Assembly (NCBI GenBank): GCA_964533785.1
Contig: CAZHNG010000146.1
Span: 1-15,548 of the forward strand
Reading direction: 5' to 3'
Length of the DNA stretch: 15,548 nucleotides
DNA from: JANQRV01 sp964533785
GTDB taxonomy: Bacteria; Bacteroidota; Bacteroidia; Chitinophagales; Saprospiraceae
This document shows, piece after piece, positions 15,454 to 15,548 of this stretch (within the stretch, counting starts at the first letter, position 1; every line of letters begins with the position of its first letter). Made by a program: the position numbers and the translations under genes. The notes under the pieces were generated by a model that saw nothing but the letters and a program-made list of their open reading frames with translations, made no database searches and was not told where the DNA came from.

Positions 15454-15548
15454 GACAGTCAATACTTTGAATACACTGTAACATAAGTTTCTTAGTGTTT
15501 TGAACCACCGGATTTTTGTCTAAATCGATGAGGAAATGGGATTAAGGG

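Overview
The window reads as chromosomal DNA of a Bacteroidota bacterium, most likely of the Saprospiraceae/Lewinella type. This rests on several things seen together: a TonB-dependent receptor with a CarboxypepD_reg-like N-terminal domain, a C-terminal type IX secretion (T9SS)-like tail on a secreted phosphatase, a Bacteroidota-type serine hydroxymethyltransferase, an F1 beta/epsilon operon with a short epsilon subunit, an SDR-type threonine dehydrogenase paired with kbl, a GH92 mannosidase lipoprotein, and promoters matching the Bacteroidota -7 element TAnnTTTG. The genus is inference. No rRNA, tRNA, CRISPR array or transposase gene was seen.

Layout. 1-2816 (minus): glyA followed 15 bp later by a TonB-dependent receptor that runs off the left edge. 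2922-5492 (plus): a secreted metallophosphoesterase with a T9SS-like tail, then a long-chain polyprenyl diphosphate synthase, probably co-transcribed. 5549-7427 (minus): atpD-atpC with a good Bacteroidota promoter. 7760-9253 (plus): a ParA ATPase and a small ribbon-helix-helix-like partner that starts at GTG, separated by a 282-bp spacer with a hairpin and TAGCTA motifs. 9428-10258 (plus): a lipoprotein of unknown function. 10374-12538 (plus): tdh-kbl, the threonine-to-glycine pathway. 12539-13102: a gene-free 564 bp between convergent genes, holding a GC-rich palindromic block and a 163-bp element with long inverted-repeat arms. 13103-15367 (minus): a GH92 alpha-mannosidase lipoprotein. 15368-15548: an upstream region with opposed promoter-like boxes around a small palindrome.

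How the genes fit together. Most of the window is housekeeping: one-carbon and glycine/threonine metabolism (glyA, tdh, kbl), isoprenoid quinone side chains, ATP synthesis and chromosome or replicon partition. These are mixed with surface nutrient-acquisition genes (TonB receptor, secreted phosphatase, mannosidase). Tdh plus Kbl makes glycine and acetyl-CoA from threonine, and GlyA interconverts glycine and serine, but the genes lie in separate transcription units. No large new multi-gene system is evident. The best candidates for something under-described are the palindromic element at 12789-12951 and the ParA/RHH-like pair with its motif-bearing spacer.
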